In this document: positions 16,383 through 26,482 of the stretch, piece by piece
Layout of the letters: each line of letters opens with the position of its first letter
Position numbering within the stretch: the stretch's first letter is position 1
Assembly: GCA_934167835.1 (NCBI GenBank)
Contig: CAKPLZ010000006.1
Span: forward strand, 38,316-102,315
DNA length: 64,000 nt
Reading direction: 5' to 3'
From: an uncultured Clostridia bacterium
GTDB taxonomy: Bacteria > Bacillota > Clostridia > TANB77 > CAG-508
Notes under the pieces: generated by a model
Database searches by the model: none
What the model was told of the DNA's origin: nothing
What the model saw: the letters and a program-made list of their open reading frames with translations, nothing else
Made by a program: the position numbers and the translations under genes

Positions 16383-17035
16383 ATATTTTCATTTTCATCA
16401 ACTTGCTTTTTTATTTTATTTGCTTTTCTTCTAATCCTAGACATTGCAGTATCTACAGATTTTGTTTTGCAATTTAGTTTGTTTGCAATTTCCTCATAAG
16501 TTCTGTTTTGTTCATAGTATTTCAATACATTTCTTTCATGTTCACTTAAATTATCATTTATTGTTTTATTAATAAATTTAAAATACTCCTTTTTTGCAAT
16601 TTCCTCTGAAGGGTCTTCTATACAATGAGCATTTAAAATATCAACAATTTCCTTATCACTTTCATCACTTTCATCAAAAATTTGTGCATTTATTGAAAAT
16701 GCTGAATTAAGTGGAATATTTTTTTGCCTATTTGCTGTTTTTATTGCAGTAATTATCTGTCGTTCAATACACATATTAGCAAATGTTTTAAAGGAATTTT
16801 GCTTGTCATTACTAAAAGCCTTCGTTGCTTTATAAAGGCCAATTAATCCCTCTTGAACAATATCCCCTTTTTCTGCCCCAACAATAAAGAACTTGCTTGC
16901 CTTCATATTAACAAGCTCAGCATACTTATCCATTATATAATCCAAAGCCTGAGAATCCCCAGCTTTAATTTGCTCAATAACTACTTCATCTGTCATATCA
17001 TTATAATTCTTAGCCAAATTGGTCTTAACTGTCAT
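16379..17035 (-). CDS. sigH: SigH-like sigma-70 family factor
   Basis: 218 residues. Region 2: YAELVNMKASKFFIVGAEKGDIVQEGLIGLYKATKAF, with core-binding and -10 recognition helices. Region 4: LSEHERNVLKYYEQNRTYEEIANKLNCKTKSVDTAMSRIRRK, the -35 helix-turn-helix. Length and the GDIVQEGLIGLYKA signature match Spo0H/SigH, which directs early sporulation genes. The start follows AGGAGG at a rather long 14-base distance. It is chromosomal, just outside the prophage, and supports a spore-forming host. An insert rich in Glu and Asp (DESDESDKEIVD) lies between regions 2 and 4. Confidence 0.85.
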   Translation of the reverse strand: MTVKTNLAKNYNDMTDEVVIEQIKAGDSQALDYIMDKYAELVNMKASKFFIVGAEKGDIVQEGLIGLYKATKAFSNDKQNSFKTFANMCIERQIITAIKTANRQKNIPLNSAFSINAQIFDESDESDKEIVDILNAHCIEDPSEEIAKKEYFKFINKTINDNLSEHERNVLKYYEQNRTYEEIANKLNCKTKSVDTAMSRIRRKANKIKKQVDENENI

Positions 17036-17216
17036 TTCTTTATCAGTAACCTCCTATAAACATAAACTTGAAAATTATTACCAATAAATTTCTATATTTT
17101 GCTACATAATAGCATTTTATCACAAGTTTGGTGGTTTAACAAGGGGTTTGGGGGAAGTTTTGTGATTTATTTAGATTACTTTTTAATATGTTGTCAAATA
17201 CAACAAACATACCAAT
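17036..17216. other. Spacer between sigma factor gene and CRISPR array
   Basis: No coding sequence seen. It contains the sigma factor leader and, near 17167-17185, a stretch (TTTATTTAGATTACTTTT) resembling the end of the CRISPR repeat, perhaps a decayed trailing repeat at the distal end of the array. Confidence 0.4.
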
Positions 17217-19023
17217 ATTTACATTCTACTTTATTTAAATTACTACGCAAACTAGGTTTTCGAACTCGCCTACGAAGGCCTTTATTTACATTCTACTTTA
17301 TTTAAATTACTACAGAAGCAGGAGCATTAGGATTACTTACAAAAGATGAATTTACATTCTACTTTATTTAAATTACTACCATTATTGTGTTTATTGCAAT
17401 CTATATGATTAACAAAATTTACATTCTACTTTATTTAAATTACTACTCAATTTTTCCTTCATTCATAAATTTCTTTACTTGTATATTTACATTCTACTTT
17501 ATTTAAATTACTACTTCCACTCTACTACATTACCTTCGCTATCAAGAATATTTACATTCTACTTTATTTAAATTACTACTTTTAGTTTTTATTGTTGGTT
17601 CTTTTTACTATGTAAATTTACATTCTACTTTATTTAAATTACTACCCAAATAGAAGTAGAAGAGGGGAGAAGTTTCTATTTATTTACATTCTACTTTATT
17701 TAAATTACTACTTATTGATATGTCTTGGTATGCACCATTTAAAAATTAATTTACATTCTACTTTATTTAAATTACTACAAAATCGAAATAGAAGAGGGGA
17801 TAGGCTTTTATATATTTACATTCTACTTTATTTAAATTACTACACCATCTTTTTTTATCCACCAGTCTCCAGAGCTGTAATTTACATTCTACTTTATTTA
17901 AATTACTACTTCTATCGTAAATTCTTTTGTACTTAATGTCGCTATTTACATTCTACTTTATTTAAATTACTACTGAAAGAAAAACGAAGTTTATTTAATA
18001 TAGTTTTATTTACATTCTACTTTATTTAAATTACTACTCAAAATTCAAAAAAATATACAATTTTTGTATAATAAATTTACATTCTACTTTATTTAAATTA
18101 CTACATATAAAAAAGTGTAAAGAAAAAGGTTTAACATACATTTACATTCTACTTTATTTAAATTACTACTTCGAGATTTCCTTTCATAAAATTAGTTTGA
18201 ATTGTATTTACATTCTACTTTATTTAAATTACTACAGCGGGACAAAAGCAACATGGACTATTTCTAGAATATTTACATTCTACTTTATTTAAATTACTAC
18301 TGAAGGTATTGACTTTGCTATAATACGATTAGGCTAATTTACATTCTACTTTATTTAAATTACTACACTTTCAAGCGAAATCGACTTGCCGGTACAAGGA
18401 GAATTTACATTCTACTTTATTTAAATTACTACGCATCAACATTATTAACGGGACCCGTTGCAACAGGATTTACATTCTACTTTATTTAAATTACTACTTG
18501 AATGATTACACATTATATGTAGTAGAAGATGTTAGATTTACATTCTACTTTATTTAAATTACTACTAATCAAAGCAAATTTAGTAGTAAAGGAGTAATTA
18601 ATTTACATTCTACTTTATTTAAATTACTACGTAGAAAGTGGTCAAACTGCAGTTGTTCTTATTAAATTTACATTCTACTTTATTTAAATTACTACTTAAG
18701 TAGAAAACTAGACAGAAAAGTTAATGAATATTTATTTACATTCTACTTTATTTAAATTACTACTCTAAAAGCAATGAAAAAAGATATACCTTATTTGTAT
18801 TTACATTCTACTTTATTTAAATTACTACATAGAAAACGTTTAAAAGTAAGACTATGGCTAGTATTTACATTCTACTTTATTTAAATTACTACATTAATCA
18901 AAACAGATACAATTAACCTTAAAAGTTTATTTACATTCTACTTTATTTAAATTACTACATAATCATATACATACGCCCAACTATTTTGCTCTAATTTACA
19001 TTCTACTTTATTTAAATTACTAC
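17217..19023 (-). CRISPR. Type I-B CRISPR array, 28 repeats and 27 spacers
   Basis: A 30-bp repeat, beginning GTAGTAATTTAAATAAAGTA and ending GAATGTAAAT in transcript orientation, recurs 28 times with spacers of 34-38 bp. The repeats I read are identical along the array, with no degenerate terminal copy inside it. Cas2 and an AT-rich leader lie at the 19023 end, so transcription is leftward and new spacers enter there. Spacers at 17646-17681 and 17779-17813 are related (22 of 27 aligned bases), differing as two homologous coding sequences would. I found no spacer matching the resident prophage by eye, but this check is weak. Confidence 0.97.
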
Positions 19024-19206
19024 AGTACCCCTTTATTGCCCTCTGCCACAGTGCCTCGTGGTCTCTTTTCTGTCTATGCCTTATATTTTATACTATTTTT
19101 TTCATTTTTTCAACCACTACTTTTTTAGTTTAATTGATATTCTAAGTTTCTCCATCTCTGTCTTTCTCATAGCATTTTCTCATTATTACACATCGACAGA
19201 TTCATC
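19024..19206 (-). promoter_or_regulatory. CRISPR leader with promoter
   Basis: Between cas2 and the array. On the minus strand: TTGAAA (19108-19113), 17 bp, TAAAAT (19085-19090), giving a start about 60 bases before the first repeat. A short hairpin CCAC...GTGG precedes the first repeat (near 19045-19060). Confidence 0.65.
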
Positions 19207-19491
19207 TCATAAAAAATTGCTTGTTTTATCATCTTCTATCTTGCCAAGAAATTCTTTATCAAGCCATTTTTGATTTCTACTTTTGAACAGTATAACACTA
19301 TCTTTTTCTTCTCTAATGTATTGATCAAGCTCTGCTTTTAGTTTTATGGCTTGTGATTCTAATAGTTCACCTTCAAATACTGAGTTTTGAATGTGTACCA
19401 AATACTTTTTGCAAGTTTTAAATACATTTTTTAAAACCTTTTGTCCTGCTTTTTCTTCTAAATTCACATCATAAACTAATATTACATACAT
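19207..19491 (-). CDS. cas2: CRISPR-associated Cas2
   Basis: 94 residues from the ATG at 19491 (MYVILVYDVNLEEKAGQK), the canonical Cas2 start with the metal-binding Asp in VYDV. Ferredoxin-like fold; it forms the Cas1-Cas2 integration complex that inserts spacers. The upstream in-frame codons (GLKCGGK) overlap the Cas1 C-terminus and are unlikely to be translated. Nearest gene to the leader end of the array. Confidence 0.93.
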   Translation of the reverse strand: MYVILVYDVNLEEKAGQKVLKNVFKTCKKYLVHIQNSVFEGELLESQAIKLKAELDQYIREEKDSVILFKSRNQKWLDKEFLGKIEDDKTSNFL

Positions 19492-19492
19492 C

Positions 19493-20485
19493 TTACCACC
19501 ACATTTTAAACCCTTCATATTCAGTATCTTCTAACAATGATTTTATTATCTTATATATTTCTAGTCTCATCAGATATTCATAGCTTACTTCTCTGCCTAG
19601 TGTTTTATGTTTTATTGTTGTTTGAAGCCTTAAGTCAATTTGCTTGGTTATTTCTTTTCTTGCATTTTCCTTTATATATAGGAAATTTAGTCCATTCTCA
19701 AAGTCTTTTTCTGTTATTTGTTTTTTGTTGAGCATTGAAAAAATCAGCCTATCTCCTATAATTGGTTTGAATATTTCCGCTATATCTAAACACAGAGAAA
19801 ATCTACGTTCTGAAGGTTCATGTAGATAACTTATTGTTGGATTTAATTGAGTTTTATATATTTCACTTAATACTCGTGTATATATTATTGTGTTCACATA
19901 AGAGATTAATGAATTTATTGCATTATCTGGTGGATTTTTTACTCTCTTTTCAAAACCAATATCTTGATTTATTATTATGTTCCAAGTGTCATAGTAAAGT
20001 TTTCTAATGTTTCCTTCTACTCCCATAAGTTCTTCTACATTTTTTGTTAATCCTATTTGCTTTCTTAAAAATTCTATTTCTTTCATATATCCACTCAGGT
20101 CTTTACCTCTATTGTTGTAGTATGTTAAGTTTCTGTATATATTATATGATGCCGCTTCTATAAACGCTTGTGCAATTTTTAACCTTTTTTCATTATTTTC
20201 ATAACTTCGAACTTGCTTTATTAGTAACTTTCCAGATACCAAAGCCTCTTTTGGATAATATGTTCCTGTGTAAAATCCATAGTAATTAAAGAAATGAACA
20301 TTTATTCCAAATTGAGATAGAAAGTTCAAAAGGCTTGTATTAAAATCAAATTCTGTCATAACATATATGTCATCAACTCTTTCAACCGGTATGACTTTTT
20401 TAGTTGCATCTTTATATACAATTTCCAAAGTGTTATCTTTTCTTTGTAATCTACCACTTTTATATAAATAATATGATTGTTTCAC
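19493..20485 (-). CDS. cas1: CRISPR-associated Cas1
   Basis: 330 residues from the GTG at 20485, which follows AAGGAGG. Integrase of spacer acquisition. The sequence shows the N-terminal beta domain (YYLYKSGRLQRKDNTLEIV) and the alpha domain with GVEGNIRKLYYDTWN, carrying the conserved catalytic Glu, SLISYVNTIIYTRVL, and YLHEPSERRFSLCLDIAEIFKP with the conserved His and Asp. It lies between cas4 and cas2, the standard I-B order. Confidence 0.95.
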   Translation of the reverse strand: MKQSYYLYKSGRLQRKDNTLEIVYKDATKKVIPVERVDDIYVMTEFDFNTSLLNFLSQFGINVHFFNYYGFYTGTYYPKEALVSGKLLIKQVRSYENNEKRLKIAQAFIEAASYNIYRNLTYYNNRGKDLSGYMKEIEFLRKQIGLTKNVEELMGVEGNIRKLYYDTWNIIINQDIGFEKRVKNPPDNAINSLISYVNTIIYTRVLSEIYKTQLNPTISYLHEPSERRFSLCLDIAEIFKPIIGDRLIFSMLNKKQITEKDFENGLNFLYIKENARKEITKQIDLRLQTTIKHKTLGREVSYEYLMRLEIYKIIKSLLEDTEYEGFKMWW

Positions 20486-20496
20486 TTTTCCTCCTT

Positions 20497-20985
20497 TTAA
20501 ACATAGCACAAGTCAAAATATGCGCATTTCTTGCATGTTTTTGAATTTATAATTGGAGGTGTTTTTTCAGTATTGGCTATGTCTTTTATATTTTTAATAA
20601 CATTATTTAATACTTTTCTGTCTTCATCTTCTAGTTCTATATCTTTGGTTTCTCTAAGCAATGGATAATCGATTTTTGCTTTAATATTCTTTATTCCCCT
20701 TTGTTCTAAGTAGTATATGTAATATTTTACTTGCCATATACCCGCTTCTTCTATTGACTTTGTTTTCTTTACTTCATGCAATACTGCACCATTTTTTACG
20801 AAGTCAATATTTATAGTATTATCAATCAAAATATTATGTTTTTCTCTGTTATATGATGTTTCATCAAGTACCTTGCCAATAGAAACAAGTTCGCTATTTT
20901 GTTCCATGTTAATTTCATTTATGAAATACCATAACTTTCTAGGGCATATAAAGTAATAATATATCATTATTCCTGTAACATTCAT
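20497..20985 (-). CDS. cas4: CRISPR-associated Cas4 nuclease
   Basis: 162 residues. First iron-sulfur Cys in YYFICPRKLWYF; catalytic core with VDFVKNGAVLHEVKKT-like E-x-K (FVKNGAVLHEVKKTKS); three C-terminal Cys in CKKCAYFDLC. Cas4 trims prespacers and sets PAM orientation with Cas1-Cas2. The ATG follows AGGAGGTGATGAAAC. One of a tightly spaced cas operon. Confidence 0.93.
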   Translation of the reverse strand: MNVTGIMIYYYFICPRKLWYFINEINMEQNSELVSIGKVLDETSYNREKHNILIDNTINIDFVKNGAVLHEVKKTKSIEEAGIWQVKYYIYYLEQRGIKNIKAKIDYPLLRETKDIELEDEDRKVLNNVIKNIKDIANTEKTPPIINSKTCKKCAYFDLCYV

Positions 20986-20998
20986 GTTTCATCACCTC

Positions 20999-23206
20999 CT
21001 ATAAAAAACGCTTATCTGTATTTCCCTCTGAAGTTTCTTCCAATATTAGTCCTCTATCCTTATCATAAGGAAAATCAGCTATAAAAATATTGTCGTTAGG
21101 CATATATGGAATTTTTGTTATGTTCTCTAAGCGCTTACTATATTTTGAAATTTCCACACTAACAGTTAGTTTATTTATTTCTCTTTTAATTCTTTGTTTT
21201 TCTTTATAGTCTTTGCATTGTTGATATTCTTCAAATAAATTAATATTTGTTTCATATATTGCTTTGGGAATTACTGTTGTATTATTTATATTTCTTAGCA
21301 TTTTTTGTGCTGTTTCTTTATTAGCTTCATAGTCTACTATGTTTTCTAAAAATCTCATTCCTGCTTTGAAATCATCATAAAATTTGGTGTTTTCTAGCAT
21401 ATCTTTAGAGTACAAAACATCTACTAGTTTTACTTTTGTTTCTTCATCTAAAATTTGTTCATTGTATTCTTTTAAAAGTTTAATACTATTTTGATGTATT
21501 TGTTCATTATATACACTTTTTTCTCCTATTCCACTCGCATTTTGGGTATATATGTAAATATTGGGTTCGTTTTCTTTGTATTCTCTTTTCCTATAACATC
21601 TTCCTAACCTTTGGAATAGGCTATCTAATGTTGACATCTCAGTGTATAAATAGTCAAAGTCTATATCTAATGAAGCTTCTACTATTTGTGTACTTATCCA
21701 TATTCCATGATTTTCTTTTTCATTTGAAAATTCTTTTATTCTATTTTCTTTATCACTTCTATCTTTTTGAATGAATCTGGAATGTAATAAATTTACATTT
21801 TCTTCTCCATTTTCTTTTATTTTTGTATATATTTCTATTGCCTTTTTTACTGTGTTTGCTATTACTAGAACCTTTCTGTTTCTTGTTTTTTCGCATATTG
21901 AATTAATGTCTTCTATTATTTCTTTGTCTTCTAATCTTATTTTGTGCCTTAGTTTTCTACTTGTTACCTTTTTGTATTCAAATTCAATATTCATTTTTTC
22001 TAATTCTTCTTTATATATTCTTGGCAGTGTAGCAGTCATTACCATAAATTGTCCTCCAAGTTGGTATATTTTTTGTAGCCCTGTTAGTATTATTGCTACT
22101 ATATCTGGGCTATATGCTTGTACTTCATCAATTATAACTTTTGAATACCCAAGTGTTGAATACATTTTTTCATACCCTTTATATTTGAACACAAAAGGAA
22201 ATATCTGATCAATTGTGCAGGTTGTTATTTTGTAGTATAAATTCCTTGTTTTTCCATATATTTCTTCTTCATCTTCATATTTTTGTTTTCCTTCCAAGTA
22301 ATCTAATGCTGTTGAATGTAATAAGCCTAAATTTGTATATCCCATATTTTCGCTTATTCTATCATATATTGCATTTATGCTTGCTCTTATTGGAAGTGTG
22401 AAAAATGTTTTACTATTTTTACTCCATAGCAATGCTGATTCTGTTTTTCCTATTCCAGTTGAACCAATAATCAACAAGTTTTTATTTTGATTTTTTTGTG
22501 AAAATTCTTGCAATTCGTTTTTATGAAAATCATGGTCTTCCATAAATTCTTCTGTGCATTTTTCAATGACTTGTCCATTTTCATTTTCAACTGCAATTTC
22601 TGCAGAACTACTATGGTCTAATCTATGAAGAAGTCCCTTTAACATACAATACTCTGGGTATATTTTCTTATACAAATGATGGTGTTCTGTGATTCTATCT
22701 CCAATATACTTTACATATCTTTCATCTATTTTCTCCCTAATATCTATTTTCAGCTCTTGTTTTATTTTATCTATATTGGGATAAACATCTTTTTCAATTA
22801 TTCTTCTAATATACTCTTTTGAAATCTCCTTATTTTCCCTCTCATGATGATAGTATATTGCTTGATATACCAAGACCTTTTCATCTTCAGTTAATCCTAG
22901 TTTTTCCACTGGTACAAACATTGGAGATAGTTGTTCATGTTTTACTTTTTCATAATTAAATTCTGTTTCAATGATTTTTTCTCCTAATTTTTGTCGTATT
23001 ATATTTTGAAATGGTGTATATACTTTACCTATGTCATGGTATTTACATATAATTTCTAATAAATACCAAAACCTTTCATTAACAAAATCTTTATTTCGTT
23101 CAATATCTTTGCTGTATATATTTTTTAATACCTTTAAATTTTCTAGTAATATATTTGTATGCTCCATTATTGTTTCTTTAGGTTTAGATTTTGCATAATA
23201 TGTCAT
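20999..23206 (-). CDS. cas3: CRISPR-associated Cas3 helicase-nuclease
   Basis: 735 residues. N-terminal HD nuclease domain with CKYHDIGKVYTPFQ and YYHHERENK; then SF2 helicase motifs: Walker A GSTGIGKTESALL near residue 250, motif II VIIDEVQAY, motif III VMTATLP, and motif VI QRLGRCYRK. Degrades target DNA after Cascade recognition. The ATG at 23206 is preferred because GGGAGTG precedes it by a good distance. HD-helicase fusion and length are typical for type I-B. Confidence 0.95.
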   Translation of the reverse strand: MTYYAKSKPKETIMEHTNILLENLKVLKNIYSKDIERNKDFVNERFWYLLEIICKYHDIGKVYTPFQNIIRQKLGEKIIETEFNYEKVKHEQLSPMFVPVEKLGLTEDEKVLVYQAIYYHHERENKEISKEYIRRIIEKDVYPNIDKIKQELKIDIREKIDERYVKYIGDRITEHHHLYKKIYPEYCMLKGLLHRLDHSSSAEIAVENENGQVIEKCTEEFMEDHDFHKNELQEFSQKNQNKNLLIIGSTGIGKTESALLWSKNSKTFFTLPIRASINAIYDRISENMGYTNLGLLHSTALDYLEGKQKYEDEEEIYGKTRNLYYKITTCTIDQIFPFVFKYKGYEKMYSTLGYSKVIIDEVQAYSPDIVAIILTGLQKIYQLGGQFMVMTATLPRIYKEELEKMNIEFEYKKVTSRKLRHKIRLEDKEIIEDINSICEKTRNRKVLVIANTVKKAIEIYTKIKENGEENVNLLHSRFIQKDRSDKENRIKEFSNEKENHGIWISTQIVEASLDIDFDYLYTEMSTLDSLFQRLGRCYRKREYKENEPNIYIYTQNASGIGEKSVYNEQIHQNSIKLLKEYNEQILDEETKVKLVDVLYSKDMLENTKFYDDFKAGMRFLENIVDYEANKETAQKMLRNINNTTVIPKAIYETNINLFEEYQQCKDYKEKQRIKREINKLTVSVEISKYSKRLENITKIPYMPNDNIFIADFPYDKDRGLILEETSEGNTDKRFL

Positions 23207-23254
23207 TAATTTCACTCCCTTTACAACAAAACGGCATGATCTGCCGTTTCGTTT

Positions 23255-23905
23255 TTAATTATACCAAAATATATAGTCTCCATCTTCATCTTGTAACACA
23301 CTTTGAACTTCTTGTTCCATACTTTTTTCTATATACTTTACATCTACATTTTCCCAGCTTCTTAATTCATTTTTGATTATATACACTGTATGTAATTTAT
23401 AATTTATCCCCTGTGCATATCTGTCTAATCTTTTTACTGGTACATAAGCATTATATTTTGTTATATCTGCCGATTCTAATATTTCTGGTTCTTTTATAAC
23501 CTTAACTTCATCTACTCTTACTATATCTTCATTTCTTCCTAATGTAAATGTTTCCGTTCCATTTACTATATTGTCATATATTTTCTGGACAATTTCCTGT
23601 TCTGCTTCAAGGTGTATTATTAATTCGACATTTAATAACTGATGAACATTTCTTGGCATTGAAGTTACTTTGTCTTTCCCTTTAAACATTCTTAAAGTTT
23701 GGTAATTATTGAAAATACTTTCATAGTTTCCCTGAATTGATATATTCATTGGAAAATACTCGCCTGGCTTTGCTCCAATTATTTTGTGGAACATTCCAAT
23801 TACTGTTGAATATGGAGGTAATGGATATGTTTCAGCAACTTTAAATGCCAATGGTTTTTTATAACATGCTGTTTCTTGAAATATTTTTAATTTTAATATT
23901 GCCAA
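23255..23905 (-). CDS. cas5: CRISPR-associated Cas5 (Cas5t/I-B)
   Basis: 216 residues. RAMP-type protein with the Cas5 N-terminus (LKIFQETACYKKPLAFKVAETYPLPPYSTVIGMFHKIIG), in which PLPPYSTVIG is the family hallmark. It caps the 5' handle of the crRNA in Cascade. The start is a TTG behind GGGAGG-rich sequence. It follows cas7 in the operon. Confidence 0.92.
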   Translation of the reverse strand: MAILKLKIFQETACYKKPLAFKVAETYPLPPYSTVIGMFHKIIGAKPGEYFPMNISIQGNYESIFNNYQTLRMFKGKDKVTSMPRNVHQLLNVELIIHLEAEQEIVQKIYDNIVNGTETFTLGRNEDIVRVDEVKVIKEPEILESADITKYNAYVPVKRLDRYAQGINYKLHTVYIIKNELRSWENVDVKYIEKSMEQEVQSVLQDEDGDYIFWYN

Positions 23906-23920
23906 ATTTTGCTCCCTCCC

Positions 23921-24832
23921 TTATTTATAGTATTCTTTTACTTCATCCTCCAACTCTTCAAAAAATGCTTGAATATCATGTACTTTGCCTGGAAGCATGT
24001 TTTCTAGTTCTTGTTCATTTTTGAACATATTTTTTACTATTCCAATATGTGTATTATTTTCTACTATTGAATTTCCTATTTTTAATTTCATTGTGTCTTT
24101 TAAAATATCTGTGTTTATTGCAAATTCATTGTTTTCATTTTCTAGTTTTATTCTTCCTAAAAAATATGGTGTATTTAGCTCATAAGTCCCACCTATTATA
24201 AATAATGGGCTTAAGTTTTCTTGTCTACCTCTTATTTCTCTATTTAAAACTTTTATTATTTCTAATAGTTCAATTACTCTTTTTTGTTTTTCTTCATTTG
24301 AAAGCTCTATTTCTCCATCTTTTCCTATTTTGCTTAAATCTATTGTTACTGTATATGTATAAAAACTCAAATGTTGTTCTATATTTGCTAGGTTTGGAAA
24401 TTCATTTATTCTATCTGCTAGTCCTTTATTATTTAAAAAGTCCATATCGCTTTTATATTCTTCTAGTGATATAGCATTGCTTAACCTTACTGCTGCACTT
24501 CTAATATTTGAACCACCATCAGTATCTTCTGATTTTTTTGAAGTCTTCATGTATCCAAAAAGATCCATCTCTTCTGAATCTTCTATACTTAAATTGTCTT
24601 TGAATTGTATTGTTCCTTTTGCCTTGTCAACAGTTTGCAAATTCCAGTTGAACATTTTATTTCCAAGTCTTGCTATATCATATCTTATTGCTTGTCTTGA
24701 TGCAAAAGTGTAAACCTTGCCATTTCCTCTTGATAATTTTTTTAGTTCTGAAATATTACCTATTCCTTCTCCATAATTTAAACTTTGTGCTTTAAATATC
24801 ATTGTAATTGTTAAACCATTTTTATTATTCAT
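23921..24832 (-). CDS. cas7: CRISPR-associated Cas7 (Cst2/DevR type)
   Basis: 303 residues. Backbone subunit of Cascade that binds the crRNA along its spacer. Visible family features: LTITMIFKAQSLNYGEG at the N-terminus and FASRQAIRYDIARLG. The gene overlaps the end of cas8b by 8 bases. The Cst1-Cst2-Cas5t set marks the I-B Tneap branch. Confidence 0.93.
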   Translation of the reverse strand: MNNKNGLTITMIFKAQSLNYGEGIGNISELKKLSRGNGKVYTFASRQAIRYDIARLGNKMFNWNLQTVDKAKGTIQFKDNLSIEDSEEMDLFGYMKTSKKSEDTDGGSNIRSAAVRLSNAISLEEYKSDMDFLNNKGLADRINEFPNLANIEQHLSFYTYTVTIDLSKIGKDGEIELSNEEKQKRVIELLEIIKVLNREIRGRQENLSPLFIIGGTYELNTPYFLGRIKLENENNEFAINTDILKDTMKLKIGNSIVENNTHIGIVKNMFKNEQELENMLPGKVHDIQAFFEELEDEVKEYYK

Positions 24833-26468
24833 CTTTACCTACCTCATCTTTCTTTTCATATATATTTGATGTTAGACCAGCTATAAAGCTATGTCCTAGC
24901 TCTTGCCAAGTTATATCCTCATTATTCTTTACTAATATTTCTGGAATATCTTTTCCCATTGACCACAATGTTCTTATTGCTATATCTGTGAAATCATCTT
25001 TGTTGTTTGTTTTTATGCAATTTAGCATTTTGTATATATATCCATCAAGTTTGTTTTCATTTTTTTGGTCTCGTAGCTTCTTTTTAATATTTTTACCTAG
25101 TTTAAACATTGTGTCACATTTTTTATTTGCTTCCTCTACTTTTTCTTTCATATCATTATCATCTCCTTTTAAAACTTCTAATGTAACCTTTACTTCTGTT
25201 GCTAATAAAGAACTATACCCACTATTATTATTTTCTGTAAATCCTTCCCTCAATCTTCTGTTTATAATTATATTAATATCCTTATTTTTTAAGATATAAT
25301 CAATTATCTCTACTCTATATTTGTAATCTACAATACTTGTTAGAAACTTTGAATATTTCATAAAAAATCTTGCCGTGTGTCTTTTTATATTAAAGTATTC
25401 CATTCTACTGTATGCTAAATATTCGGCCTCAAATTCCACTACAAATATGTTTTGTAATTGCCATTCGCTTATTTTTTTATTCTGCCTCACTATGTCTAAA
25501 ATCATATCAGCATAAGGGCTGTATTGTGTCTTTTCTTTTTTTGCTTGCATTGAAAAATTATTATTTGTTATTAATAAATTTTCTACATCTGTATCGTAAT
25601 TTACAAAGCTAAGCATTTCTTTTTCTTTGTATTTATTATTATCTTTTACTGTTTTTATAACTGTTGTTACACCTGCTGGTATGCAGAATAGTATCAATTT
25701 GCACATATCACAAATTGGAACTTTTGTATTTTGATTCCAAAAGAAGTTTGCCATATTATCGCTACTTACAGCTAAAGGAACAAAATTACTTTCAGTGTAT
25801 TTGCTTGTTCCAAAATGGTCTTCTCCACAAATTGAGCATTGTTGTTTATTTTTTATTGTATCTGCCTCAATAATGTTATTTATATAATCTTTATACATTA
25901 AGTTTTGTTGTTCCTCATAAGATAAAGTGTTTTTAACAACGTTGAAAAATGAGGGTTGCCCGAAATAGTTTTTGCTTAGTATATTTTTAAATAAATTCAA
26001 TGTTGTTTTTTTGTTAATTTTATCTATTTTAAAGTTATTAATTAGTATTTCTTGTATCTCATCTAACTCTTCTTTTGTATGTACTTTATCAATTTTCGAA
26101 TATGCTTCGAACATTGTTTTATAAACATTTTCATCCACCTTTTTGATTTTATCTAGTTCTTTTTTTATTGAATCTTTAATATACTTTTGTTCTCTTTTTA
26201 ATATATCTTTTTTATCTTTATTTTCTAGTAAATTTTCTATTCTACCAAAAGACTCACTTATTCTTTTTTCCATCTTTTTGGCAATATTATAATTATCAAA
26301 AAAGTAATTGAAGTAATATTTATGGAAGTCTTTTAAGTCTTCTGTGTCAAATTCTATATAATTTTCTTCCTTTTTTACAAAGTCTTGTTTATTATGTTCT
26401 AGCATTCTCAAAAATCCTACTATTCCTGCATTTATAAACCATTCGTTTAAATAAATTCTCGTATTCAA
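24825..26468 (-). CDS. cas8b: CRISPR-associated Cas8b (Cst1 type)
   Basis: 547 residues. Large Cascade subunit for PAM recognition. N-terminus IYLNEWFINAGIVGFLRML is characteristic of Cst1. A central zinc-binding pattern CSICGEDHFG...CDMCKLILFC is present, typical for this type. The start is TTG at 26468 behind GGAGGTG. No truncation is seen. Confidence 0.9.
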   Translation of the reverse strand: MNTRIYLNEWFINAGIVGFLRMLEHNKQDFVKKEENYIEFDTEDLKDFHKYYFNYFFDNYNIAKKMEKRISESFGRIENLLENKDKKDILKREQKYIKDSIKKELDKIKKVDENVYKTMFEAYSKIDKVHTKEELDEIQEILINNFKIDKINKKTTLNLFKNILSKNYFGQPSFFNVVKNTLSYEEQQNLMYKDYINNIIEADTIKNKQQCSICGEDHFGTSKYTESNFVPLAVSSDNMANFFWNQNTKVPICDMCKLILFCIPAGVTTVIKTVKDNNKYKEKEMLSFVNYDTDVENLLITNNNFSMQAKKEKTQYSPYADMILDIVRQNKKISEWQLQNIFVVEFEAEYLAYSRMEYFNIKRHTARFFMKYSKFLTSIVDYKYRVEIIDYILKNKDINIIINRRLREGFTENNNSGYSSLLATEVKVTLEVLKGDDNDMKEKVEEANKKCDTMFKLGKNIKKKLRDQKNENKLDGYIYKMLNCIKTNNKDDFTDIAIRTLWSMGKDIPEILVKNNEDITWQELGHSFIAGLTSNIYEKKDEVGKDE

Positions 26469-26482
26469 AATTTCACCTCCTT

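Noticed and set aside
17217..19023. Self-targeting of the resident prophage by the array
   Set aside because: No match noticed by eye among visible prophage sequence; only half the prophage is in the window, and a proper search is needed.
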